NCBI GenBank assembly: GCA_004297305.1
Contig: SCTR01000012.1
Location: 1-36,098 of the forward strand
From: Actinomycetota bacterium
GTDB taxonomy: Bacteria > Actinomycetota > Actinomycetes > S36-B12 > FW305-bin1
Length of the DNA stretch: 36,098 nucleotides
Direction: 5' to 3'
Under the pieces are notes generated by a model that saw nothing but the letters and a program-made list of their open reading frames with translations, was not told the origin of the DNA and did no database searches. Both the position numbers and the translations under genes were made by a program. Shown one piece after another: positions 29,546-36,098 of this stretch; positions within the stretch are counted from its first letter, which is position 1, and every line of letters starts with the position of its first letter.

Positions 29546-30623
29546 ACGAGACTCTCAACCGCTCGACGGACACATGGGTATAGACCTGGGTCGTGGCGAG
29601 GGTAGCGTGCCCGAGCAGTTCCTGAACCGCCCGCAGGTCCGCACCGCCCTCGACCAGATGGGTGGCCGCGGAGTGCCGCAGCCCGTGGGGCCCCAGGTCC
29701 GGCGCCCCCGGCACACCGGCCACGAGTCGGTGGACCCGATCGCGCACGGTCCGAGGATCGATCCGCCGCCCGCGGACACCGAGGAACAACGCCGGGCCCG
29801 CTGAATCCCCGGCCAGCCGGGGGCGACCGGTCAGCAGCCAGTCCGCGAGAGCGGACGCCGCCGGGGTGCCGTAGGGCACCGTGCGCTCCCGGCCACCTTT
29901 GCCGAGCACCCGTACCGTGCGCCGATCGTGGTTGACGTCGTCGACGTCGAGTCCGGCCAGTTCGCTGACGCGGATCCCGGTGGCGTAGAGCAGCTCGAGC
30001 ATGGCGCGGTCGCGCTGGCCGGCGGCACTGCCGTCGTCGGCGCTCACCTCCGCTACGTGCATGAGCTCGGCGGCCTGGCTCGTCGACAGGACGGCCGGAA
30101 GCGTGCGGTGGGGGCGCGGAGTCGCGAGCCGCTGGCCGGCATCGGCCTCGACGAGCCCGCGCCGCGCCAGCCAGGCGGTGAAGGCCCGGCCGGCCGCGCC
30201 CCGCCGGGCCAAGGTGGCCCGAGAAAGGCCGGCTCGGTCCTGCGCTGCCAGCCAGGACCGCAGAGTGGACAGGTCGAGGTCGACCAGGATCGTCGCGCCG
30301 CGGGACGCCGCGTGGCGCAGCAGGCTCCGGACGTCGCCGACGTACGCCCGAGTCGTGTGGATCCCGCGGCCACGCTCGTGCACCAGGTGGTCGGCGAAAC
30401 CGTCCAGTGCGTCGGCCAGCTCCGGTGGCAGCGTGAGGTCGATTTCAGCTGCGCGCGAAGCCAGGTCGGTCTGGTCCGCGGGCGGGGTCGGGTCGATCCG
30501 AGCTGCGGACGACGTGCGATCGGTCCGAGCTGCGGACGAGGTCAGGTCGATCTGATCCGCGGACGATCCGCCGCCGGACACCCTTCGTGGGTCGACGGCG
30601 GTCGAGACGGCGGCGGCGGTCAC
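29520..30623 (-). CDS. xerC: Tyrosine recombinase XerC with repeat-bearing N-terminus
   Basis: XerC resolves chromosome dimers at dif together with XerD. The 367-residue protein has a SAM-like core-binding domain at about residues 70-155 and the catalytic domain after it: Arg in [11 protein letters not shown], Lys in [13 protein letters not shown], HxxR in HGLRHSAAT, and [15 protein letters not shown] with the nucleophilic Tyr. Residues 21-65 are five tandem nine-residue repeats, which most XerC proteins lack. The GTG at 30623 is the first start after dprA in this frame with reasonable fit; a start within or after the repeats is possible but I see none with a better SD. It overlaps whiG by 26 bases. 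Confidence 0.9.
   Translation of the reverse strand: MTAAAVSTAVDPRRVSGGGSSADQIDLTSSAARTDRTSSAARIDPTPPADQTDLASRAAEIDLTLPPELADALDGFADHLVHERGRGIHTTRAYVGDVRSLLRHAASRGATILVDLDLSTLRSWLAAQDRAGLSRATLARRGAAGRAFTAWLARRGLVEADAGQRLATPRPHRTLPAVLSTSQAAELMHVAEVSADDGSAAGQRDRAMLELLYATGIRVSELAGLDVDDVNHDRRTVRVLGKGGRERTVPYGTPAASALADWLLTGRPRLAGDSAGPALFLGVRGRRIDPRTVRDRVHRLVAGVPGAPDLGPHGLRHSAATHLVEGGADLRAVQELLGHATLATTQVYTHVSVERLRVSYEQAHPRA
30437..30571 (-). repeat. Five 27-bp tandem repeats in xerC
   Basis: The units at 30437-30463, 30464-30490, 30491-30517, 30518-30544 and 30545-30571 keep an exact 27-base period and share GGTCG near the start and a GCTGCG/CCGCGG core. They encode nine-residue units of the form A-A-R-x-D-x-T-x-x, ahead of the core-binding domain. 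Units 3 and 4 are most alike. Confidence 0.8.
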
Positions 30624-30676
30624 CCGGCCATGGTGCGACAGCAGCGCAGTGGTGTCGCGCCGGGACGCGCCGACCT

Positions 30677-30705
30677 CGTCACACCGGGTCCCGTCACACC
30701 GGGTC
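30677..30705. repeat. Two 14-bp direct repeats between dprA and xerC
   Basis: CGTCACACCGGGTC occurs at 30677-30690 and 30692-30705, in the 85-base spacer just after the dprA stop. No function is assigned. Confidence 0.5.
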
Positions 30706-30708
30706 TCC

Positions 30709-31878
30709 TCACGCCCGGCGCGGCGCGCCGCTGATCCGCCAGCCGGCGGCATCCTGCTGCGCGAGGCCGCGCGCGGCCAGGACGCCCAGCGACGCCAGCA
30801 GCGTCGGTGTGGCGACGCCCGCCGACGCGCTCAGCGCGCTCACCGACGCCGACGTCCGGACCGGGAGGGCGTCGAGCACGCGCCGTTGCGTCGCGGTGAG
30901 GTCGTCGGTCGGCCGCGCCGGACCGGACCGGACGGCGGCCAGGTCGGTGCCGTAGTCCCCGGCCACCTCCAGGACCTCGTCGGCGGCGGTCACCAGGGTC
31001 GCCTCGCCCTGCCGGATGAGGTCGTGCACCCCCGCGGACATCATCGAGGTGACCGGGCCGGGCACGCCGAGCACCGGGCGGCCGAGTGCCGCGGCCTCGC
31101 GGGCCGTGCGCAGCGACCCCGATCGCAGCGCGGCCTCGACCACGACCGTGCCGCGCGTGAGCGCGGCGATCAGGCGATTCCGTTGCAGGAAGCGGTGTTT
31201 GTGGGCCGCGGCGCCCGGCGGCGCCTCGGACACCAGCAGGCCGTCGTCGGCGATCCGGGCCAGCAGGGCGTCGTGGGCACGTGGATACGCGACGTCCACC
31301 CCGCACGCCAGCATGGCGATGGTGGCCCCGTCCACGGCGAGCGCGGCGCGGTGCGCGGCGGCGTCGATGCCGAAGGCGCCCCCGCTCACCACCGTTGCCG
31401 TGGCCCGGGCGAGCCCTTCGGCCAGCGTCGCTGCGACCGCTACGCCGTACGCCGTCGCCGCCCGGGCTCCGACGACGGAGACCGACCGCAACGCGAGCAG
31501 CCGCAGGTCGCCGGCGCCGCGGACCCACAACAGCAACGGGCGCCGATCGCCCAGATCGTCCACCTGCGTGGGCCATTCCCGATCCCCCGGGATCACCACC
31601 CGGGCCCCGGCCTGCGTCGCGCGTTCGAGGTCGACATCGGGATCAGCGGTCGACAGTCGCGCCGTCAGGTCCGGTGCGCACCGCAGACCCGACTGCCCGC
31701 GACGCAACGCCGCGACGACCGCTTCCGGGCCGATCTCGGCGACCAGGCGCCCGACCGACGCGGTCCCGGGCTCGGCCAGCCGGCCGAGCAGGACCCGTGC
31801 GCGCAGCTGCGCGTCCCGCGAGCCCGACGACGCATCCTGCGCCGGTATCGCTTGCGGCGCAGGGGATCGTGGGCCCAC
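30709..31878 (-). CDS. dprA: DNA-processing protein DprA
   Basis: DprA protects incoming single-stranded DNA and loads RecA during transformation. The 389-residue protein has an N-terminal SAM-like domain, then the Rossmann-type core with [32 protein letters not shown] and [17 protein letters not shown]. The C-terminal winged-helix domain shows [41 protein letters not shown]. The GTG at 31878 overlaps the last base of the comM stop (TAGTG). It is one of a comM-dprA pair common in genomes without known natural competence. Confidence 0.93.
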   Translation of the reverse strand: MGPRSPAPQAIPAQDASSGSRDAQLRARVLLGRLAEPGTASVGRLVAEIGPEAVVAALRRGQSGLRCAPDLTARLSTADPDVDLERATQAGARVVIPGDREWPTQVDDLGDRRPLLLWVRGAGDLRLLALRSVSVVGARAATAYGVAVAATLAEGLARATATVVSGGAFGIDAAAHRAALAVDGATIAMLACGVDVAYPRAHDALLARIADDGLLVSEAPPGAAAHKHRFLQRNRLIAALTRGTVVVEAALRSGSLRTAREAAALGRPVLGVPGPVTSMMSAGVHDLIRQGEATLVTAADEVLEVAGDYGTDLAAVRSGPARPTDDLTATQRRVLDALPVRTSASVSALSASAGVATPTLLASLGVLAARGLAQQDAAGWRISGAPRRA

Positions 31879-33410
31879 TACGCCGCCCACTGCTGTTCGC
31901 CGGAGCGCAACGTCATCGCCAGACCGACCTCGTCGGCACCTGGCCGGTCGCGGCCGGCCAGGTCCGCCAGGGTCCAGGCGACGCGCAACACGCGGTCGGC
32001 GCCCCGCAGCGTGAGACGCCGAGCGGCGACCGCACCGTCGAGCAACCGGCTGGCCGCGGTGTCCGGCGGCCAGGTACGGCGAAGCCGCGGCCCCGGAACC
32101 TCGGTACCGGATCGCCAGCCCGTACCGGCCAACCGCGACGCGCTGCGCGCTCGGGCGTCGCGGACCCGCGCCGCCACGACGGCCGATCCCTCCAGCGCAC
32201 CGGTCTCGGCGAGGTCGGCAGCGGTGGGACGGCTGAGTGCGAGCCGCAGGTCCACCCGATCCAGCAGCGGCCCGGACAACCGGGCGAGGTACCGACGACG
32301 GACCGCCGGCGAACACGAGCAGTCGTCGCCACGCGGCGACACCGCGCCGCAGGGGCAGGGGTTGGCCGCGAGCACCAACTGGAAGCGGGCCGGCAGGACC
32401 GCCGAGAGATCGGCCCGGGCCAGCGTGACCGTCCCGGACTCCAGCGGCTGCCGAAGGGCGTCGAGTGCACGGCGGTCGAACTCCGGCGATTCGTCGAGAA
32501 GCAGCACGCCGCGATGGGCCAACGACACCAGCCCGGGACGTAGCCGGCCTGCCGTGCCACCGCCGACCAGCGCGGCCAGCGTCGCGGAATGGTGCGGCGC
32601 TTCGTACGGCGGACGCACGACCAGGCCGTCGCCGGGACCGAGGCGGCCGGCCACGGACCGGACCGCGGTCACCTCGAGCGCGTCCGCCTCGTCGAGGTCG
32701 GGCAGCAGCCCGGGCAGCCGTTCGGCCAGCATCGTCTTGCCGACACCCGGCGGCCCCAGCAGGAACACGTGATGGCCACCGGCCGCTGCCACCTCCAGCG
32801 CCAGCCGGGCCTCGTGCTGCCCCCGCACGTCGAGCAGATCGGGCGGGTCGGGCCGGGCGGTCACCGTCTCCTCCGGCACCGGGTCCGCACCGGGCTGCTC
32901 ACCTCGCAGCACTGCCACGACGTGCGCCAGACTCGTCACCCCGGTCACGTCCAGGCCCGGAACAACAGCAGCCTCAACGACATTGGCCACCGGCACCACG
33001 ATCCCGGGCAGTCCTTGACGTGCAGCTTCGATCGCAGCGGCGACCACGCCGCGGACCGGCCGGACCCGACCGTCCAGACCCAGCTCCCCGACGACGAGCG
33101 CACGTCGCGCGCGCTCGTCGGGAAGCTGACCCGTGGCGGCCAGCACCGCGACGGCGATCGCGAGGTCCAGCCCGGGGCCACGTTTGGGGACCCAGGCCGG
33201 CGACAACCCGACGGTGACCCGTTGCCCGGGCCACTGCAGCCCGCTGTTGCGGACGGCGGCCTTGACGCGGTCCCGCGCCTCGGTGACCGCGGTGTCCGGC
33301 AGGCCCACGATCACGGTCGCCGGCAGGCCCTGACCCACGTCGGCCTCGACCTCCACCAGCGCGGCGCCCACCCCCACCACAACCGACCCGGTCACCCGGC
33401 CGAGCGCCAC
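31878..33410 (-). CDS. comM: ComM/YifB-like magnesium-chelatase-family AAA+ ATPase
   Basis: ComM is a hexameric helicase that assists branch migration during uptake of foreign DNA. The 510-residue protein starts with the Lon-like domain VEADVGQGLPATVIVGLPDTAVTEARDRVKAAVRN. Walker A is GPPGVGKT at about residues 219-226, and Walker B is GVLLLDESPEFD. A cysteine cluster in NPCPCG...CSCSP is typical. The GTG at 33410 is two bases after the yraN stop and begins exactly where the family starts. It overlaps dprA by one base. Despite the Mg-chelatase name, no role in pigment synthesis is expected. Confidence 0.95.
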   Translation of the reverse strand: MALGRVTGSVVVGVGAALVEVEADVGQGLPATVIVGLPDTAVTEARDRVKAAVRNSGLQWPGQRVTVGLSPAWVPKRGPGLDLAIAVAVLAATGQLPDERARRALVVGELGLDGRVRPVRGVVAAAIEAARQGLPGIVVPVANVVEAAVVPGLDVTGVTSLAHVVAVLRGEQPGADPVPEETVTARPDPPDLLDVRGQHEARLALEVAAAGGHHVFLLGPPGVGKTMLAERLPGLLPDLDEADALEVTAVRSVAGRLGPGDGLVVRPPYEAPHHSATLAALVGGGTAGRLRPGLVSLAHRGVLLLDESPEFDRRALDALRQPLESGTVTLARADLSAVLPARFQLVLAANPCPCGAVSPRGDDCSCSPAVRRRYLARLSGPLLDRVDLRLALSRPTAADLAETGALEGSAVVAARVRDARARSASRLAGTGWRSGTEVPGPRLRRTWPPDTAASRLLDGAVAARRLTLRGADRVLRVAWTLADLAGRDRPGADEVGLAMTLRSGEQQWAA

Positions 33411-33412
33411 GA

Positions 33413-33769
33413 TCAGGCCACGCCGCGAACGTGTTCGACCAGGGCCGCACCACGGTCTCGTGGAGTGACACCGATGACGTCGAACCGAATCTCGCGCGGA
33501 TGCACCGCGCGCTCGTCCAACCATCGCAACGCCAATGCGCGCAACCGAGCAGCCTTGCGTCGGGTCACCGCCTCCAGCGGCGAACCGTATGCGGCCGACC
33601 GCCGGGTCTTGACCTCGCAGACCACCAGGACGTCACCCTCGCGGGCGACGATGTCGATCTCGCCGCGCTCACAACGCCAGTTGCGTTCCAGCACAACAAG
33701 ACCGCTAGCCTGCAGATGCCGCGCCGCGACGTCCTCGCCGTACTGTCCCACTGCGTCCTTGCCGCGCAT
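33413..33769 (-). CDS. yraN: YraN family endonuclease-like protein (UPF0102)
   Basis: The 118-residue protein has the UPF0102 restriction-endonuclease-like fold: [49 protein letters not shown]. The conserved Glu, Asp and ExK residues are all present. Its exact role is unknown; the link with comM and dprA suggests DNA processing. The ATG at 33769 has GGAGG eight bases upstream and is preferred over the GTG at 33778. Confidence 0.92.
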   Translation of the reverse strand: MRGKDAVGQYGEDVAARHLQASGLVVLERNWRCERGEIDIVAREGDVLVVCEVKTRRSAAYGSPLEAVTRRKAARLRALALRWLDERAVHPREIRFDVIGVTPRDRGAALVEHVRGVA

Positions 33770-34080
33770 CGCGACCACCTCCGCCGCGAGATTGGCAGCG
33801 GCAGCTCCGCTGCTGGCAGGGCTGTCGGCAATCTGGGGACGTCACTGCCCGCTTCGTCGTCGCTGGGGACAACCAGGTCACGCCGCTGGAACTCCGACCG
33901 TCGCGGAAAGGGCCAGAGCGGGTAACGACCGTTGTCCGCTTCGCGCGTCGCGCTAGCCGCCGTCGATCATCGATGCGACGACCGGAGCGCCGATCCTGGC
34001 TGTGGAAGGTACGGATATCTCGCTGTCGTGACCTGACACGTTGCGGCCAGGCGGCGAGGCCGGCAGAGCACGAGCGGCGA
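33770..34080. other. Intergenic region, no gene seen
   Basis: These 311 bases separate DUF2469 from yraN. Open frames exist but lack a recognisable domain and a credible start. On the minus strand GTGTCA, TATCCG and TACCTT occur but not at proper promoter spacing. A small palindrome around 33966-33985 (CGTCG/CGACG arms) is the only structure. A promoter for yraN-comM is expected here but not identified. Confidence 0.4.
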
Positions 34081-34407
34081 TCAGCTGCCGAAGCCTGCCT
34101 CACCGGCCGGGTCCAGGTCGGGCTTGGCGAGCTCTTCGACGTTGACGTCTTTGAACGTCAGCACCCGGACATTGCGGACGAAGCGCGCCGGACGGTACAT
34201 GTCCCAGACCCAGGTGTCGGACATGACGACTTCGAAGTACACCTCGCCGCCCGCCGTGGCCCGCACCTGGACGTCGACGGCGTTGGCCAGGTAGAAGCGA
34301 CGCTCGGTCTCCACGACGTAGGCGAAGAGGCCGACGACGTCCCGGTACTCCTTGTAGAGCGCGAGTTCGATCTCGCTCTCATACTGCTCGAGGTCCTCGG
34401 TGGTCAT
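34081..34407 (-). CDS. DUF2469 family protein
   Basis: This 108-residue protein matches the actinobacteria-specific DUF2469 family (Rv2901c position), of unknown function. Characteristic parts are SAEDLE-like [41 protein letters not shown] and the closing [23 protein letters not shown]. It is acidic, without a signal peptide. The ATG start overlaps the rnhB stop as ATGA, so coupling to rnhB is likely. Confidence 0.92.
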   Translation of the reverse strand: MTTEDLEQYESEIELALYKEYRDVVGLFAYVVETERRFYLANAVDVQVRATAGGEVYFEVVMSDTWVWDMYRPARFVRNVRVLTFKDVNVEELAKPDLDPAGEAGFGS

Positions 34408-35366
34408 GCCGTCACCTCGATGGAGTCGGCCCACTCGACGTCGGGCAGGGCGAGCGTCGCCGGGTCCAGCGACGTGGCCGGGCCGATCTCCGGCACGGCG
34501 ACCTGTCCGGCAGCTGACCTGGACGACCCGGTCCCCGGCAGCGACCAGGACCGCCGGTGCAGCAGACACGGTCCGTGCTCGCGCAGCGCGGCGATGTGCT
34601 CGGGGGCCGCGTAGCCCTTGTTGTCCTGCCAGCCGTACGCCTCGTGTTCGGCGGCGAGGCTGACCATGATCGCGTCACGGTCGGTCTTGGCCAGCACGCT
34701 GGCCGCCGCCACCGCCGAACACGACATGTCCGCCTTGATCCGGGTGGTCACGGCCACCGGCGGGAGTCCCGCCCACGGCTCCGCGGCCGCCCAGCCCGCC
34801 GCCGACCCCGGCCCCGGGCCCGGCCCCGGCGAACTCCAGACCGCCGCTGACCCCGGCCCCGACGAACTCCAGCCCGACGAGTCCGGGCCCGGCCAAGCCG
34901 GCGCCAGCGAGTCCGGGCCGAACGAAGCCGGGACTGGTGCACCAGGGCCGCCGTCCTCGTCGAACAGGGTGGCGGCCGGCTGCGGCGGGGTCAGCCAGTC
35001 GTGGTTGCCGTCGAGCAGGACGTGATCGGGACGCACCGGCAGGCTCGCCAGCGCCCGGTGCCCGGCGAGCCGCAACGCCGCGATGATCCCCCACCGATCG
35101 ATCTCGGCCGGGCTCGCGTGGCCCACCGCGCTGGCCCGGGCCCACCGGCGTACCCGCGGGGCGAGGCGGGCTCGCTCCGCGGCGTTCAGCAACTTGGAGT
35201 CCCGCAGCCCAGCGGGTGCGGTGCGCTGGGTGACATCCACCACCACGACGCCCACGGTGACCGGCCCGGCCAGAGCGCCGCGACCGACTTCGTCCATCCC
35301 GGCCAGCAGCTGCACCCCCGAGCGCAACAGCCCGAGTTCCACCCGCAGGCTGGGACGAACCACCAT
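34404..35366 (-). CDS. rnhB: Ribonuclease HII with a large internal insertion
   Basis: RNase HII removes ribonucleotides from DNA. The acidic active site is visible: GMDEVGRG (Asp25, Glu26), LLDGNHDWL (Asp119) and LAKTDRD near residue 231. Between Asp119 and VTTRIKAD lies an insertion at about residues 127-204, rich in Pro, Gly, Ser and Trp. The protein is 320 residues, where about 240 would be expected; a C-terminal tail of some 40 residues is also present. All catalytic residues remain and no stop or frameshift is seen, so the protein is probably active. The ATG lies 9 bases after the lepB stop; SD is weak. Confidence 0.93.
   Translation of the reverse strand: MVVRPSLRVELGLLRSGVQLLAGMDEVGRGALAGPVTVGVVVVDVTQRTAPAGLRDSKLLNAAERARLAPRVRRWARASAVGHASPAEIDRWGIIAALRLAGHRALASLPVRPDHVLLDGNHDWLTPPQPAATLFDEDGGPGAPVPASFGPDSLAPAWPGPDSSGWSSSGPGSAAVWSSPGPGPGPGSAAGWAAAEPWAGLPPVAVTTRIKADMSCSAVAAASVLAKTDRDAIMVSLAAEHEAYGWQDNKGYAAPEHIAALREHGPCLLHRRSWSLPGTGSSRSAAGQVAVPEIGPATSLDPATLALPDVEWADSIEVTA
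34755..34988 (-). repeat. Low-complexity insertion in rnhB
   Basis: About 78 codons of Pro/Gly/Ser-rich sequence with repeated G-P-D-S and G-P-G motifs interrupt the RNase HII fold. The DNA contains repeated CCCCGGCCC and GACGAACTCCAG-like blocks, suggesting growth by slippage. Confidence 0.7.
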
Positions 35367-35375
35367 GGCGGCAGC

Positions 35376-36098
35376 CTAAGGCGACGGGATGTCGTCGAAC
35401 GTCGGCGGCACGTCGACGGCGGCCCAGCGGTCCGCCGGCCAGATGACCGCGACGACCTGCCCGACCACGTCGTCCAGCGGCACACCACCGTTGTTCTCGC
35501 GCAGGTGATAGCGCGAGTCGCGCGAGTCGCCGCGGTTGTCGCCCATGACGAACACCGTGCCGGCCGGGACGGTGACGTCGAAGAGGACCTGGTCGGTCGT
35601 CGTACCGGGCGGCAGGTAGGACTCGTCGAGTGCCTTGCCGTTCAGCAGGATCCGGCCGTCGGCGTCACAGCACGCGACCCGGTCCCCGGCCACCCCGATG
35701 ACCCGCTTCACCAGGTCCTGGTCGGACGGTGAGGCGGCCAGCCCCAGCCACGACAGCACCGACGCCGCCACACCGGGTGACGCCGTGGACGGGGGCAGCC
35801 AGCCGCCCGGGTCGGAGAAGACCACGATGTCGCCCCGGTTCACCCCGCCGAGCCGGGTGCTGAGCTTCGAGGCGAGGATCCGGTCGCTGGGCAGCAGGGT
35901 GTCTTCCATCGACGGGCTCGGCACGTAGAACGCCTGCACCAGCAGCGCCCGGACCAGCACCGACACGACCATCGCTCCCGCGACGACGACCACGATCTCG
36001 CTCAGCAGTCGCCGGCCGGTGTGGCGGTCCGGTCCGGTGCGGACCCGGCTCCCCCGCCGCCGCAGCTCGGTGACCGGAGTCTGCTCGAGAGCCGCCGG
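35376..36098 (-). CDS. lepB: Signal peptidase I (N-terminus beyond window)
   Basis: LepB removes signal peptides from exported proteins. The frame stays open to the right edge, so the first residues are missing; 240 residues are visible. A basic cytoplasmic part (up to RRLLSEI) is followed by one membrane segment. The catalytic Ser is in PSPSMEDTL and the catalytic Lys in KRVIGVAGDRV. GDNRGDSRDSRYH is the conserved C-terminal box. No start codon is present in the visible upstream 35 codons. rplS would be expected next upstream by synteny. Confidence 0.95.
   Translation of the reverse strand, partial: PAALEQTPVTELRRRGSRVRTGPDRHTGRRLLSEIVVVVAGAMVVSVLVRALLVQAFYVPSPSMEDTLLPSDRILASKLSTRLGGVNRGDIVVFSDPGGWLPPSTASPGVAASVLSWLGLAASPSDQDLVKRVIGVAGDRVACCDADGRILLNGKALDESYLPPGTTTDQVLFDVTVPAGTVFVMGDNRGDSRDSRYHLRENNGGVPLDDVVGQVVAVIWPADRWAAVDVPPTFDDIPSP

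Noticed and set aside
30624-30708. GTG overlapping the dprA stop as the xerC start
   Set aside because: That GTG (30712-30710) is not in the xerC reading frame.
33705-34103. Open minus-strand frame of 132 codons between DUF2469 and yraN
   Set aside because: No domain, an arginine-rich composition typical of off-frame G+C-rich DNA, and overlap with both yraN and DUF2469.

Overview
The window is a very G+C-rich chromosomal segment from an actinobacterium. The gene order matches a core block of Mycobacterium tuberculosis, from lepB (Rv2903c) down to the nrnA-like gene (Rv2837c), read here right to left on the minus strand. A WhiG/FliA-type sigma factor lies next to xerC, which points to a sporulating or motile lineage outside Mycobacterium. 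I cannot name the genus. Many genes start with GTG, and GTGA or ATGA stop/start overlaps are frequent.

Layout by region. (1) 1-6953, minus: rimP-nusA-ylxR-infB-DUF503-rbfA-nrnA, a transcription/translation operon, with the likely start of a MATE-family gene at the left edge. (2) 7127-8914, plus: two overlapping genes for ferritin-like DUF4439-type proteins, one a lipoprotein, then an unknown membrane-anchored protein. (3) 8911-15693, minus: dxr-rseP-ispG-GNAT-proS, with two steps of MEP isoprenoid synthesis, a site-2 protease and prolyl-tRNA synthetase. (4) 15841-22134, plus: an accessory island with mmsA, a membrane-anchored molybdenum enzyme, a fasciclin lipoprotein, sigK-rskA and a GyrI-like protein. 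(5) 22135-27440, minus: rpsB-tsf-pyrH-frr-cdsA-rlmN. (6) 27751-28620, plus: an M23 peptidase-like protein. (7) 28598-36098, minus: lepB (cut by the window edge)-rnhB-DUF2469-yraN-comM-dprA-xerC-whiG.

The most interesting part is the plus-strand island at 15841-22134. The molybdoenzyme gene and the fasciclin gene share an upstream motif with identical spacing, CCAATCC-N16-CGAA(T/G). It closely resembles the promoter recognised by mycobacterial SigK, and a sigK-rskA pair lies just downstream. This suggests a compact regulon: an ECF sigma factor, its membrane anti-sigma factor, a molybdopterin enzyme on the outer face of the membrane and a Met-Pro-rich fasciclin lipoprotein. The molybdoenzyme transcript appears leaderless. 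In M. tuberculosis the fasciclin genes mpt70/mpt83 occupy this same chromosomal gap, but sigK-rskA lie elsewhere.

Other unusual points are a five-copy 27-bp tandem repeat in xerC, a roughly 78-residue low-complexity insertion inside RNase HII, strong hairpins at rpsB-tsf, infB-DUF503 and upstream of proS, and three convergent gene pairs with no intergenic DNA. I found no tRNA, rRNA, insertion sequence, CRISPR array or prophage.
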